Assembly (NCBI GenBank): GCA_016928975.1
Contig: JAFGJR010000061.1
Coordinates: 1-18,169 of the forward strand
Direction of reading: 5' to 3'
From: Sedimentisphaerales bacterium
GTDB lineage: Bacteria; Planctomycetota; Phycisphaerae; Sedimentisphaerales; SG8-4
DNA length: 18,169 bases
The notes beneath the pieces are model-generated. The model saw only the letters and a program-made list of their open reading frames with translations. It was not told the origin of the DNA and ran no database searches. Position 1 is the first letter of the stretch, and each line of letters begins with the position of its first letter. The translations under genes and the position numbers were made by a program. Of the stretch, positions 6,674 through 14,513 are shown piece by piece.

Positions 6674-7753
6674 ATGACCAAGGCAGAGAAGGACGATGGG
6701 CGTCCTGAGCTTTCCGTAGTTGTGCCGCTGTTGGATGAGCAGGACAATCTGCGGCCGTTGTATGAGCAGATCACACAGGCCCTGGAGGGTCGCCACAGCT
6801 ACGAGTGTATCTTCATCGACGACGGCAGCACGGACGGCAGCTTCAGTGTGTTAAGGCAACTGCACGACTCGGACCAGCGGGTCCGGGTCATCCGCTTCCG
6901 CAAGAATTTCGGCCAGACCGCCGCACTCAGCGCGGGTTTTGCGCGTGCGCGCGGCGACGTGGTCGTGGCGCTGGACGCCGACTTGCAGAACGATCCGGCG
7001 GATATCCCGATGCTCGTGTCGAAGCTGGAAGAGGGCTATGACGTGGTCAGCGGCTGGCGCCGCAAGCGCCACGACAAGGCGCTGACCCGCCGGCTGCCCT
7101 CGAGAATCGCCAACTGGCTGATCTCGCGGGTTACAGAGGTTCGCCTGCACGACTACGGCTGCACGCTCAAGGCCTACCGACGGGAGGTGCTCGACCAGAT
7201 CGGGCTCTACGGCGAGATGCACCGGTTCATTCCGGCGCTGGCCAGTTGGAGCGGGGCGAGGATCGCCGAGTGCGAGGTGAACCATCGGCCGCGTACGGCC
7301 GGCAAAGCGAAATACGGTCTGGGTCGGACCCTCAAGGTCGTGCTCGACCTGATGACCGTCAAGTTCCTCGGCTCGTTCTCCACGAAACCCATCTACGTCT
7401 TCGGCGGTCTGGGCCTGTTCACCGCGCTGATGGCCATTCTCTGCGGCTGGCTGGTGGTCTTTCAGAAGCTGGCCAATGGAACGGACATGAGCGGCAATCC
7501 GCTGCTGCTCCTGAGCGCGGTGCTGTTCATCACGACGGTGCAGTTCATCCTGATGGGTCTGCTCGCGGAGCTGCTGGTGCGAACCTACCACGAATCGCAG
7601 AACCGGCCAACGTATGTAATCAAGGAGGTCCTGGGGGACTCCGATTTCGGATGGCGGCCCCGGATCGGGGGCCGGGGTGACATGATTTCGGATCGCGGAT
7701 CGAAGAATCGCGGCTCGACGCGGCCTCGGCCCGCTGTTGGAGACAAGGAATGA
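6674..7753 (+). CDS. GT2 polyprenyl-phosphate sugar transferase (GtrB/DPM1-like)
   Basis: 359-residue family 2 glycosyltransferase of the DPM1/GtrB/ArnC type, which transfers a sugar from a nucleotide donor to polyprenyl phosphate on the cytoplasmic membrane face. The GT-A domain shows VVVPLLDEQDNL (15-26), IDDGSTDGS (48-56), the FRKNFGQTAALSAGF block (75-89) and the metal-binding DADLQNDP (101-108). Two transmembrane segments follow (about 240-263 and 277-302), as in GtrB. The ATG at 6674 was chosen over 6635 because of the promoter position and the G-rich stretch AGGTTGGGG before it. The last ~40 residues (320-359; Gly, Arg and Asp rich) are outside the family and are encoded by repeat-like DNA. 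The stop overlaps the next start (ATGA), so the two are translationally coupled; the GT-C enzyme downstream is the natural user of its product. Confidence 0.9.
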   Translation: MTKAEKDDGRPELSVVVPLLDEQDNLRPLYEQITQALEGRHSYECIFIDDGSTDGSFSVLRQLHDSDQRVRVIRFRKNFGQTAALSAGFARARGDVVVALDADLQNDPADIPMLVSKLEEGYDVVSGWRRKRHDKALTRRLPSRIANWLISRVTEVRLHDYGCTLKAYRREVLDQIGLYGEMHRFIPALASWSGARIAECEVNHRPRTAGKAKYGLGRTLKVVLDLMTVKFLGSFSTKPIYVFGGLGLFTALMAILCGWLVVFQKLANGTDMSGNPLLLLSAVLFITTVQFILMGLLAELLVRTYHESQNRPTYVIKEVLGDSDFGWRPRIGGRGDMISDRGSKNRGSTRPRPAVGDKE

Positions 7754-7831
7754 GCAAAGCCTCGCCAAGGAAGACGACTGGCAAACGGGAACCGTCGCGC
7801 GCTGCAAATCGGCAATCCACAATCGGCAATT
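7656..7831. repeat. Repeat-like DNA forming the GT2/GT-C gene junction
   Basis: The left part contains a GGCCCC...GGGGCC hairpin (7656-7673) and GATTTCGGATCGCGGATCG-like units (about 7683-7710). The right part contains two copies of AATCGGCAAT (7807-7816 and 7821-7830, period 14) followed by TCAATTC. The right units read as GATTGCCGATT on the other strand, so the two parts resemble one simple-repeat family in opposite orientation. Both are translated: the left as the tail of the GT2, the right as residues about 18-30 of the GT-C protein. Confidence 0.5.
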
Positions 7832-9696
7832 CTCAATTCTGGCTGACTGTGGCGGCGCTGGCGGTGTTGGCGGGCGTGCCGTTCCTGCTGGGCAAATACT
7901 TCGAGCTCAAGTGCCCCGATCCCTTCGACAGCGGCTGCTACGTGTACTCCGCGCAGCACGTGCTGTCCGGCGCTCGCATCGGATATGACGAGAAACCAAG
8001 CGCCCAGGCGGGCACGCTGTTGATGAATATACTCGGCGTGACGTTGTCCGGCTTCAACGAGACCGGCTCGAAGCTCCTCCATGGCCTCTTTCAGGCGGCG
8101 GCGTTTACCTTCCTGTTCCTCACGATCCGGCGGCTCTATGGGAGCCTCGCCGCGGTGCTGAGTGTGACGGTCGCTTCCGTGTACCTTTCCGCGCCGCTGA
8201 TCGCCAAGTACGGCAACGTCAAAGAGCAGTTCATGATCGCGTTCATGATCATGGGCGTCTGCTGCTTCGTGCGGTACAGCCTGAGCGGCAGATGGTGGTG
8301 GGCGGTGCTCACCGGGGCGCTGCTGGTCTGGGGCCCGATGTTCAAGCAGACGGGGATGTCCGCCATCGGAGCGGTGGGGCTTTTCGTTCTCGCTCAACCG
8401 TTGCTGCATCACGGCACGTGGAAGCAGGTGGGCAAGGATGTCCTGCTGCTGGTCGCTGGCGCGTGCATCACGCTGGTGCCGATCATCGGGTGGTACGTGA
8501 GCATGGATACGCCGGTGCACTACTGGCCGTATTCGTTCATCCTGGAGCCGGCATTATCGGCGGTGGGTGTCGACGTGGACAAAGGCCAGGCGGCCGAACC
8601 TGAGCAGCCAGCCGCACTGGCCAAGTCGGACAAGCCGGCTGAACGCGGCCTGATTCTGAGGCTGTTGCCGGGCTACGTCAGCAACAGTTGGGCGGCGCTC
8701 GATCCGGCCGCGAGGAAGCAGGTGACGCAGCGGGTCCTGCGCTACTATAGTTTGCTGATCCTCCCCATTGCGCTGGCCTTGGGCGCCATCGCGACCCGGG
8801 TCATCATCCTGCTTCGCGCCAGGCGAGCGAAACCCGCGACGACTGCGGAGGTCGATACCGGCCGGTTCGTCCTGCTGTTCGGCCTGTGGTGGTTCTTCGA
8901 CATGGCCTTTGTCTGGATCAGTCCGCACACGTACGAGCAGTATTTCCTGCCGCTGAACGCTTCCAGCGCCGTGCTGGGCGGCTATCTGGCCGGGTCGTAC
9001 ACCCACCGGCTACAGGCCGGCCGCGATAAGAACCGCTGGCGGGTCCTGGGCCTGCTCGGATTGCTCGCGATGATCGTCCTGTCCTGGGACATCTTCTTCG
9101 GGATCGCCAAGAGTCCTTACAGCGGCGTGGCCTACCGCGATCAGCGCACCGGCCAGCCGCAGCGAACCCGCGGATACCTCCAGAAGTGGCAGGAGGTCCG
9201 GCAGAGGCCCCAGTACCCGTGGGTGAACGTGGGCGAGTACATCCGCGCCCGCTCGACGCCGCAGGACAAGATCTACGTCTGGGGCTGGGTCCCCGGCATC
9301 TACGTCCAGGCCCAGCGCATGAGCTCGGCCCCCAAGGCCTTCGAGGGCACGATGCACACGCTGCCGCCGAAGGACCTGGCCGCTCGCGTCCGGGAGCTGC
9401 TCGACGCCTTCGCCAAGGAGCCGCCGAAATTCATCGTCGATACTCAGAACCGCCATTTCCCGTGGGACCGCCCGCCGCTGGATCTGTGGCCGCGGACCGA
9501 CAAGGGCTTCGTTCCCGCCAACGACCAGACGGTGAAGCTGTACGACCAGATATATGTCAAGTGGCTGAGCGAGCATGTCGAACCGGCCGAGGCGGAGCGC
9601 TACGAAGTGCTGCAGCCGCTGCGCCAGCACGTGATGAAGAACTACGACATCGTCCCCGGCCCGTTCAGTCCGCACGTTCTGTTCCGACGCAAGTGA
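7750..9696 (+). CDS. GT-C family membrane glycosyltransferase (PMT/ArnT-like)
   Basis: 648-residue multi-pass membrane protein resembling GT39/GT83 enzymes, which move a sugar from polyprenyl phosphate to a lipid, glycan or protein on the outer membrane face. After a first membrane segment (about 31-50) comes the GT-C loop motif: D60-S-G-x-Y...A-x-x-VLSG, then D80-E-K-P, equivalent to the DEG-x-Y and KPP blocks of ArnT-like enzymes; the Asp is the expected catalytic residue. Many further hydrophobic segments run to about residue 460, interrupted by a charged loop near 275-300. A soluble tail follows with VNVGEYIRARSTPQDKIYVWGW, typical of the family. The first ~30 residues are basic, repeat-encoded and probably dispensable. 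ACAAGGA precedes the ATG, which overlaps the upstream stop. Confidence 0.88.
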   Translation: MSKASPRKTTGKREPSRAANRQSTIGNSQFWLTVAALAVLAGVPFLLGKYFELKCPDPFDSGCYVYSAQHVLSGARIGYDEKPSAQAGTLLMNILGVTLSGFNETGSKLLHGLFQAAAFTFLFLTIRRLYGSLAAVLSVTVASVYLSAPLIAKYGNVKEQFMIAFMIMGVCCFVRYSLSGRWWWAVLTGALLVWGPMFKQTGMSAIGAVGLFVLAQPLLHHGTWKQVGKDVLLLVAGACITLVPIIGWYVSMDTPVHYWPYSFILEPALSAVGVDVDKGQAAEPEQPAALAKSDKPAERGLILRLLPGYVSNSWAALDPAARKQVTQRVLRYYSLLILPIALALGAIATRVIILLRARRAKPATTAEVDTGRFVLLFGLWWFFDMAFVWISPHTYEQYFLPLNASSAVLGGYLAGSYTHRLQAGRDKNRWRVLGLLGLLAMIVLSWDIFFGIAKSPYSGVAYRDQRTGQPQRTRGYLQKWQEVRQRPQYPWVNVGEYIRARSTPQDKIYVWGWVPGIYVQAQRMSSAPKAFEGTMHTLPPKDLAARVRELLDAFAKEPPKFIVDTQNRHFPWDRPPLDLWPRTDKGFVPANDQTVKLYDQIYVKWLSEHVEPAEAERYEVLQPLRQHVMKNYDIVPGPFSPHVLFRRK

Positions 9697-9716
9697 TCCA
9701 GGGAGGGGCGCCCGCT

Positions 9717-10442
9717 GTGCAGGAGTTTGCGGATCGACAATTGAAGGAGCAGCAGGAGCTGTACGACACCGGCTGGCGGGGCGAGCTCCAGCGCGGCAAG
9801 GAGCAGCGGGGCAACCTCCAGACGAACCTGGAGTTCATCGCTGGGACGGGCCTGCTCAAGCCGGGCGATCGCATCCTGGAGATCGGCTGCGGGATCGGCA
9901 CGGTCGTGCACGAGCTGGCAGAGCAGGGCCACGACGTCTGCGGGACGGACATCTCCCGCGTGGCGATCGAGTACGGCCGGAGCAAATACGGCGGCATCCG
10001 GTTGGAGGTGCAGCCGGCGGAGGGGCTGGCGTTTGAAGACGCGGCGTTCGACGTAGTGCTCAGCTTCGATCTGTTCGAGCACATCGCCCGCGTGGACGCC
10101 CACGTCGACGAGGTGCGTCGCGTCCTCAAGACCGGCGGCTACTATCTCTTCCAGACGCCGAACAAGTACAGCGACGTGATCTTCGAGACGCTCGCACTCA
10201 GGTCGCTCGCGTGGCGCCGGGCGCATCCGTCCCTGCACACGCCCGGCCAACTGAGGCGGCGCCTGGCCGGGCGCGGCTTCGACGTCCGGTTCGTGAAGAT
10301 GAACCCGATGAACGAGTACATGCGCGGGAAGCTGAAAAAGCTTGGACCGGCGGGCCGCCTGTTCGGGCGGATCGATTTTCGAAAGCTGCCCCTGGCGCTC
10401 CAGACGAACCTGTATGTGGTGGCCCGAAAGAATTCGCCGTAG
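9717..10442 (+). CDS. Class I SAM-dependent methyltransferase
   Basis: 241-residue Rossmann-fold methyltransferase. Motif I is ILEIGCGIG (53-61), the acidic residue ending strand beta-2 is in GTDIS (D78), and LSFDLFEHI (115-123) with VLKTGGYYLFQTPN (136-149) follow as in Methyltransf_11/23 proteins. The start is a GTG at 9717: GGGAGGGG lies about 8 nt before it, and homologous sequence begins here. A GTG at 9693 overlapping the upstream stop is the alternative. The frame stays open far upstream inside the GT-C gene, but that is a shadow. The stop (TAG, 10440-10442) lies within a twin-hairpin repeat. It probably methylates a sugar or lipid intermediate of the operon's product; the exact target cannot be read from the sequence. 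Confidence 0.88.
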   Translation: MQEFADRQLKEQQELYDTGWRGELQRGKEQRGNLQTNLEFIAGTGLLKPGDRILEIGCGIGTVVHELAEQGHDVCGTDISRVAIEYGRSKYGGIRLEVQPAEGLAFEDAAFDVVLSFDLFEHIARVDAHVDEVRRVLKTGGYYLFQTPNKYSDVIFETLALRSLAWRRAHPSLHTPGQLRRRLAGRGFDVRFVKMNPMNEYMRGKLKKLGPAGRLFGRIDFRKLPLALQTNLYVVARKNSP

Positions 10443-10493
10443 CATGGGCGTTCCGCCCATGAACTATGAACACGGGCAAGATGCCCGTGCTAC
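10439..10493. repeat. Twin-hairpin intergenic element
   Basis: Two perfect hairpins sit 9 nt apart: CATGGGCG-TTC-CGCCCATG (10443-10461) and CACGGGCA-AGA-TGCCCGTG (10471-10489). Outer arms GTAGCA (10439-10444) and TGCTAC (10488-10493) enclose both. The layout is that of a REP/BIME-like palindromic element. It fills most of the gap between the methyltransferase and the GT4 gene and supplies the methyltransferase stop codon. It may tune mRNA stability or cause partial termination inside the operon. There is no T-tract, so it is not a strong intrinsic terminator. Confidence 0.7.
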
Positions 10494-10503
10494 GGGATGA
10501 AAA

Positions 10504-11646
10504 ATGAAGATATTGATGCTCAACTACGAGTTTCCTCCTATCGGGGGCGGCGGCGGCCAGGCCCACCTGGCCCTGCTCCAGCAGTACGCCGGCAGGGGGG
10601 ATCTGGAGGTGGAGGTCCTGACCTCGGCGGCCAGGCCGGGCCTCGTGGTGGAGCAGTTCTCGGGCAATGTCACGATTCGAAGGGTGGGGATTCCCAAGAA
10701 GGACCTGCACCTGTGGCGCCGGTCCGAAGTCATCGCATGGTTGGCCAAAGCGGGATCGCAGTACCGGCGGATGCTGAAGGACAAGAGCTACGATCTGGTG
10801 CACGCGTTCTTCGGGTTCCCGACCGGATGGCTCTGCTATCGAAACCGGCAGAACCCGCCGTACGTTGTCTCCCTGCGCGGGTCCGATGTGCCGGGGGCGA
10901 ACGCAAGGCTCCAGCTCGAATACAAGCTGCTGGGTCCGCTCGTCTTCAAGCCGATCTGGCGGCGGGCGGCGGCGCTGGTGGCGTGCAGTGAAGGGTTGAA
11001 GAGCCGTGCGTTGAAGTTCCTGCCGTCGGCCGAGATCACGGTGATTCCGAATGGCGTCGATCTGGAGCGTTTCTTTCCCGCCGACCCGAGTCCGAGCGAT
11101 GCCGCCGGGGGACCGCTGCGGCTGCTGACCGTGGGCCGCCTGTCTGTGACCAAGCGGCTCCCATTGTTGGTCGGTGTCGTTGAGCACCTCCTGAAAGATG
11201 GCGAGCGCGTGCAATTGACAATCGTGGGCGGCGGGGCACTGGAGTCGGAGCTGCGACAGCTCCTGGGCGAGAAGGGTCTGCGAGATGGCGTCACGCTCAC
11301 CGGCCGGCGCGACGGCGCCGAGATGCCGGCGATCTACCGGCAGCACGACGTGCTCGTCAGCGCGAGCATGCAGGAAGGGATGAGCAACGCCATGCTCGAA
11401 GCGATGGCCTCGGGCCTGCCCATCGTGACGACCCGTTGCGAGGGTGTCGACGAGCTGATCGCAGACAACGGCGTGATCGTCGATAGCTCGGACCCGGCGG
11501 ACCTGGCGCGGGCGATTGAAACGTTGGCCGGTGCCAGCGACACTCGACGGGCCATGTCCATCGCCGCCCGAGAGCGGGCGGAAGCGTTCACCTGGCGCGC
11601 GGTGGCTGAACGCTACATCGAGTTATACAAACAGACACAGGGATAA
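10504..11646 (+). CDS. GT4 family glycosyltransferase (GT-B fold)
   Basis: 380-residue retaining glycosyltransferase of family 4, cytoplasmic or peripheral, adding a sugar from a nucleotide donor. The N-terminal Rossmann domain begins KILMLNYEFPPIGGGGGQ (2-19), with the Gly-rich acceptor loop. VVSLRGSDVP (121-130) and ITVIPNGVDLERF (178-190) are typical family 4 blocks. The C-terminal domain has LLTVGRLSVTKR (207-218), TIVGGGAL (239-246) and the E-x7-E motif (E291 to E299) in QEGMSNAMLEAMASGLPIV. Length is usual. The ATG at 10504 follows the twin-hairpin element by 10 bp with only a modest GGGATGA upstream; another ATG at 10497 is in the wrong frame. The acceptor is unknown. Confidence 0.9.
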   Translation: MKILMLNYEFPPIGGGGGQAHLALLQQYAGRGDLEVEVLTSAARPGLVVEQFSGNVTIRRVGIPKKDLHLWRRSEVIAWLAKAGSQYRRMLKDKSYDLVHAFFGFPTGWLCYRNRQNPPYVVSLRGSDVPGANARLQLEYKLLGPLVFKPIWRRAAALVACSEGLKSRALKFLPSAEITVIPNGVDLERFFPADPSPSDAAGGPLRLLTVGRLSVTKRLPLLVGVVEHLLKDGERVQLTIVGGGALESELRQLLGEKGLRDGVTLTGRRDGAEMPAIYRQHDVLVSASMQEGMSNAMLEAMASGLPIVTTRCEGVDELIADNGVIVDSSDPADLARAIETLAGASDTRRAMSIAARERAEAFTWRAVAERYIELYKQTQG

Positions 11647-11659
11647 GGACGACGACTGC

Positions 11660-12598
11660 GTGGCGAAGCTGTCCGTAATCATTGCTTCCTACAATCATCA
11701 GGACTACATCGCCGAGACCCTGCGCAGCATCGAGGGGCAGACGTTTCAGGACTTCGAGATTATCCTCGTGGACGACGGCAGCGGGGACCGGACGGTGGAG
11801 ATCGCCCGCGGCGTTCGGTCGCGGGCACGAATCTTCACCCAGCCCAACCGGGGCGTCGTGGCCGCACGTAATCGCGGCGTGGAGTTGGCCCAGGGACAGT
11901 ACATCTGCTTCGTCGATAGCGATGATGTCATCCTGCCGACGCGATTCGAGAAGCAGGTGACTGTCCTCGACGGGGAGCCGGAGGTGGGGCTGATCTTCGC
12001 GGATGCCTGGATCATCAACGCGGCGGGGCAGCGCATCGGCAGGTTCAGCGACGTCTATCGCGTTATCCCCGGCGATGTCGCCGAGATGCTTATGCTGCAC
12101 TACTGCTTCACCCCGATGATCACGGTGATGGTGCGAGCCGACGTGTTGCGAAGGACCGGGCCTTTCCATAGACCCGGCCCCATCAGCGACTACATGAAGT
12201 GGATTGAGGTGGCCCACATCAGTCGGACGCACTACGATGCCGAGCCGCTCGGCTGCTGGCGCCGTCACGTGCAGAGCACCTCGAAGAAGGCCAACAAGGT
12301 CAAGAGCTACGCCAGGACGCGAGCGGCCTGCAAGAAGCTCCTGCGCAAGTACCCCGACCTGGAGGCCCGGATCGGGCGGGCCATGACGAGACGATTCTCT
12401 CGCAGCTACTTCCTTACTGCCTTCTGGCTGGCCGCCGACGGCGATGTCCGGCGGGCGCGGAAGTACTACTGGAAAGCGATCAAGCTTGCTCCCCGGTCTA
12501 TGGCCAACTGGGGGGGCTATCTAGTCGCCCTGTTTCCGATGAAACGTGTTGTTACGGGAGTGCACCGGTATGTCCGTGCCAAGAAGCTCCCCTGGTGA
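11660..12598 (+). CDS. GT2 family glycosyltransferase
   Basis: 312-residue inverting glycosyltransferase with a GT-A fold. It opens MAKLSVIIASYNHQDYIAET, with the nucleotide-binding VDDGSGD (37-43), NRGVVAARNRGVE (63-75) and the metal-binding FVDSDD (84-89). No transmembrane segment is evident; the basic C-terminal third (KKANKVKSYARTRAACKKLLRK) may contact the membrane or acceptor. The start is a GTG at 11660, chosen because AAGGA lies 10 nt before it and the family's first strand begins three codons later. In-frame starts further upstream lie inside the GT4 gene. It begins 13 bp after the GT4 stop and overlaps the next gene by 29 bp. Likely adds one residue to the same glycan. Confidence 0.9.
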   Translation: MAKLSVIIASYNHQDYIAETLRSIEGQTFQDFEIILVDDGSGDRTVEIARGVRSRARIFTQPNRGVVAARNRGVELAQGQYICFVDSDDVILPTRFEKQVTVLDGEPEVGLIFADAWIINAAGQRIGRFSDVYRVIPGDVAEMLMLHYCFTPMITVMVRADVLRRTGPFHRPGPISDYMKWIEVAHISRTHYDAEPLGCWRRHVQSTSKKANKVKSYARTRAACKKLLRKYPDLEARIGRAMTRRFSRSYFLTAFWLAADGDVRRARKYYWKAIKLAPRSMANWGGYLVALFPMKRVVTGVHRYVRAKKLPW

Positions 12599-13577
12599 CA
12601 GGCCGACAATCCGGACGCAGGACGTGTCGTGCGCCGTCTGCGGCGGCGACGAGGCGGAGTTCCTGTTCGAGGCTCAGGACCGCCTCCACGATGTGGAGGG
12701 GAGCTTTCGGTACGTGCGGTGCAGGCAGTGCGGCCTGGTCTACATGAACCCGCAGGTCGTGCCGGAGTGTCTCGGATCGCTCTATCCCCGGGAGTACGCG
12801 CCGCACGCCGACAAGTCCGGGGCTCGCCAATCCGGGTTGATCCGGTTCCGCGACTGCATCGCCAGAGTCCCCGTTGCGGGCAGTCTGTTCAGGGCTGTCA
12901 CGGACGGCCGGGCCGTCGGCCCCGTCCTGCGCCGGCTCGATGCCCGCAAACGCCTGCTGGATGTCGGTTGCGGCAACGGCGCATTTTTGGATGCGATGCG
13001 ACGACAAACGGGCTGCGAAGTCCAGGGTCTCGATCTGTCGCCGGCGGCGGTGGAGCAAGCCAGGCGGCTCTATGGCCTCGAAGTCTTTCAGGGCACGATT
13101 ACACGGGCTCCCTTCGCGGATGAGTCCTTCGACGTGGTCACGGGGTGGTGGTATCTCGAACACGTGCCGAATCCGCAGGAATCGGTCAGGGAAATGGCCA
13201 GGCTGCTGAAGAGCGGCGGCCTGTGCGCGATCGGCGTGCCGAACTGTGCCAGTCTCTTCGCGCGACTGTTCAGAGACCGGTGGTATCATCTCGATTGCCC
13301 GAGACACCTGTGCCTCTACAGCCCCGGCACGATGAGGACCTTGCTCGCCCGACACGGCCTGTCCGTGCGGAAGATCGTCTATGACAAGACCCCCTGGGGC
13401 CTGCTCGGCTCGCTTCAGTATCGCATTTACGGGGACAACCGCGACCCCAGGCACAAGAACCGTATCCGGCAGTCCGCGCTGCTGTGGCTATTATGCCTGC
13501 CGTTGACGCTGGTGGTCGGTGTTCTGCGCCAGTCCGACATCATGACCGTCATCGCGGAGAAGGAGGCGAAGCGATGA
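12570..13577 (+). CDS. SAM methyltransferase with N-terminal zinc ribbon (first of a tandem pair)
   Basis: 335-residue two-domain protein. The N-terminus has a CxxC...CxxC zinc ribbon (C21, C24, C51, C54; CAVCGGDE and CRQCGLVYMNP). The methyltransferase domain has LLDVGCGNG (129-137), GLDLSP (153-158), a YLEHVPNP strand and LLKSGGLCAIGVPN. The YHLDCPRHLCLYSP segment is characteristic of this Methyltransf_23-like group, often found in surface polysaccharide and sugar-modification clusters. A C-terminal hydrophobic segment (LLWLLCLPLTLVVGVL) may anchor it to the membrane. The ATG at 12570 has GGGAG 9 nt upstream; a GTG at 12546 is in frame but less well supported. The stop overlaps the next gene's ATG (ATGA). 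Confidence 0.9.
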   Translation: MSVPRSSPGDRPTIRTQDVSCAVCGGDEAEFLFEAQDRLHDVEGSFRYVRCRQCGLVYMNPQVVPECLGSLYPREYAPHADKSGARQSGLIRFRDCIARVPVAGSLFRAVTDGRAVGPVLRRLDARKRLLDVGCGNGAFLDAMRRQTGCEVQGLDLSPAAVEQARRLYGLEVFQGTITRAPFADESFDVVTGWWYLEHVPNPQESVREMARLLKSGGLCAIGVPNCASLFARLFRDRWYHLDCPRHLCLYSPGTMRTLLARHGLSVRKIVYDKTPWGLLGSLQYRIYGDNRDPRHKNRIRQSALLWLLCLPLTLVVGVLRQSDIMTVIAEKEAKR

Positions 13578-14491
13578 ACGCTTTCTCGGCCGGCACTACC
13601 AAGCCGTGCCCGTTGTGCGGGTCACAGGCCGGTTATGAGCGGACATTGAATGGCATCGATCTGGTCAAGTGCCGCACCTGTGCCTTCGTCTACGCAGGCG
13701 TCGATGATCGCGTCATCGAGGAAGCGAACTTCCACTTCGACGAGAATCTCGCAGAGCGGTATCGTGGTTTGCAGACATGGGTGGATCGGCACTGGTTTTC
13801 CAGGATCGCCCGGCGAATCACTCGCAAAGTCGGTGTGGGTAGGGTGCTGGACGTGGGCTGCGGCAACGGCCTTCTCCTGCGCGAGTTTGTCAGACTCGGC
13901 TGGCAAGCCTATGGCATCGACCCGTCGCCCTGGGCGAAGCAGTGCGCCGAGGGCTACGAGGTCTATCAGAACACGCTGCATGGGGCCGCGTTGCCCGACA
14001 GCCACTTCGACGCCGTCACGAACACCGCCGTGCTGGAGCATGTGGCCCGGCCCCGCGAGTACGTGGAAGAGATTCTCCGGATTCTCAGGCCCGGCGGCTG
14101 CGCCTACTTCAACGTCCCCAACTACGGCTCATTGGCGATACGACTCGGCGTGTCGAGTTTTCGCTCGAACATCCCGCCGGCGCATGCGAGCTTCTTCACG
14201 CACGCGACCCTGCGAGAGCTGTTCGCCCCATACGGCGGCGCGCTGGCCGAGGTGTCGGTACGCAGCTACGGGATTTCGCAATCGTACGGCGCCTACGTCC
14301 GACTCCATCGCTGGTTTGGCCGTCTGGCCCGAAAGTCACGGTCCGGGGAGTCCTCGCCCCAGGCGGCCGGCTCGGCCGCGTTCTGGAAGGGTGTCCTTGC
14401 GTGGCTGCTCGGCACGACCTATTATTACGCCGGTCGCCCGTTGAAACTGGGCGACAAGCTCGAGGTCATCATCGTCAAGAAAAAGACATGA
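13574..14491 (+). CDS. SAM methyltransferase with N-terminal zinc ribbon (second of a tandem pair)
   Basis: 305-residue protein with the same plan as its upstream neighbour: a zinc ribbon (C12, C15, C33, C36; CPLCGSQ and CRTCAFVY), then VLDVGCGNG (91-99), GIDPSP, AVLEHVARP and ILRPGGCAYFNVPNYGSLAIRLG. The two domains align end to end but differ at many positions, so they are diverged tandem paralogues that probably methylate different positions. A weakly hydrophobic segment (FWKGVLAWLLGTTYYYAG) lies near the C-terminus, as in its neighbour. AGGAGG seven nt before the ATG is the strongest ribosome-binding site in the operon. The start overlaps the upstream stop by four bases; in-frame sequence back to 13484 is a shadow of the previous gene. 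Confidence 0.9.
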   Translation: MNAFSAGTTKPCPLCGSQAGYERTLNGIDLVKCRTCAFVYAGVDDRVIEEANFHFDENLAERYRGLQTWVDRHWFSRIARRITRKVGVGRVLDVGCGNGLLLREFVRLGWQAYGIDPSPWAKQCAEGYEVYQNTLHGAALPDSHFDAVTNTAVLEHVARPREYVEEILRILRPGGCAYFNVPNYGSLAIRLGVSSFRSNIPPAHASFFTHATLRELFAPYGGALAEVSVRSYGISQSYGAYVRLHRWFGRLARKSRSGESSPQAAGSAAFWKGVLAWLLGTTYYYAGRPLKLGDKLEVIIVKKKT

Positions 14492-14513
14492 TCGCGGATT
14501 CGCAGGATTCCAG

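Noticed and set aside
9186..9716. Upstream in-frame extension of the first methyltransferase inside the GT-C gene
   Set aside because: Pro/Arg/Gly-rich shadow of the GT-C coding sequence; methyltransferase similarity begins just after the GTG at 9717, which has GGGAGGGG upstream.
10439..10493. Intrinsic terminator splitting the glycan operon
   Set aside because: Hairpins are strong but no T-run follows on either strand, and the next gene starts 10 bp later in the same direction.
10198..11346. 382-residue minus-strand open frame opposite the methyltransferase end and GT4 gene
   Set aside because: Low-complexity Arg/Ala/Pro/Gln translation; the plus strand has clear GT4 motifs.
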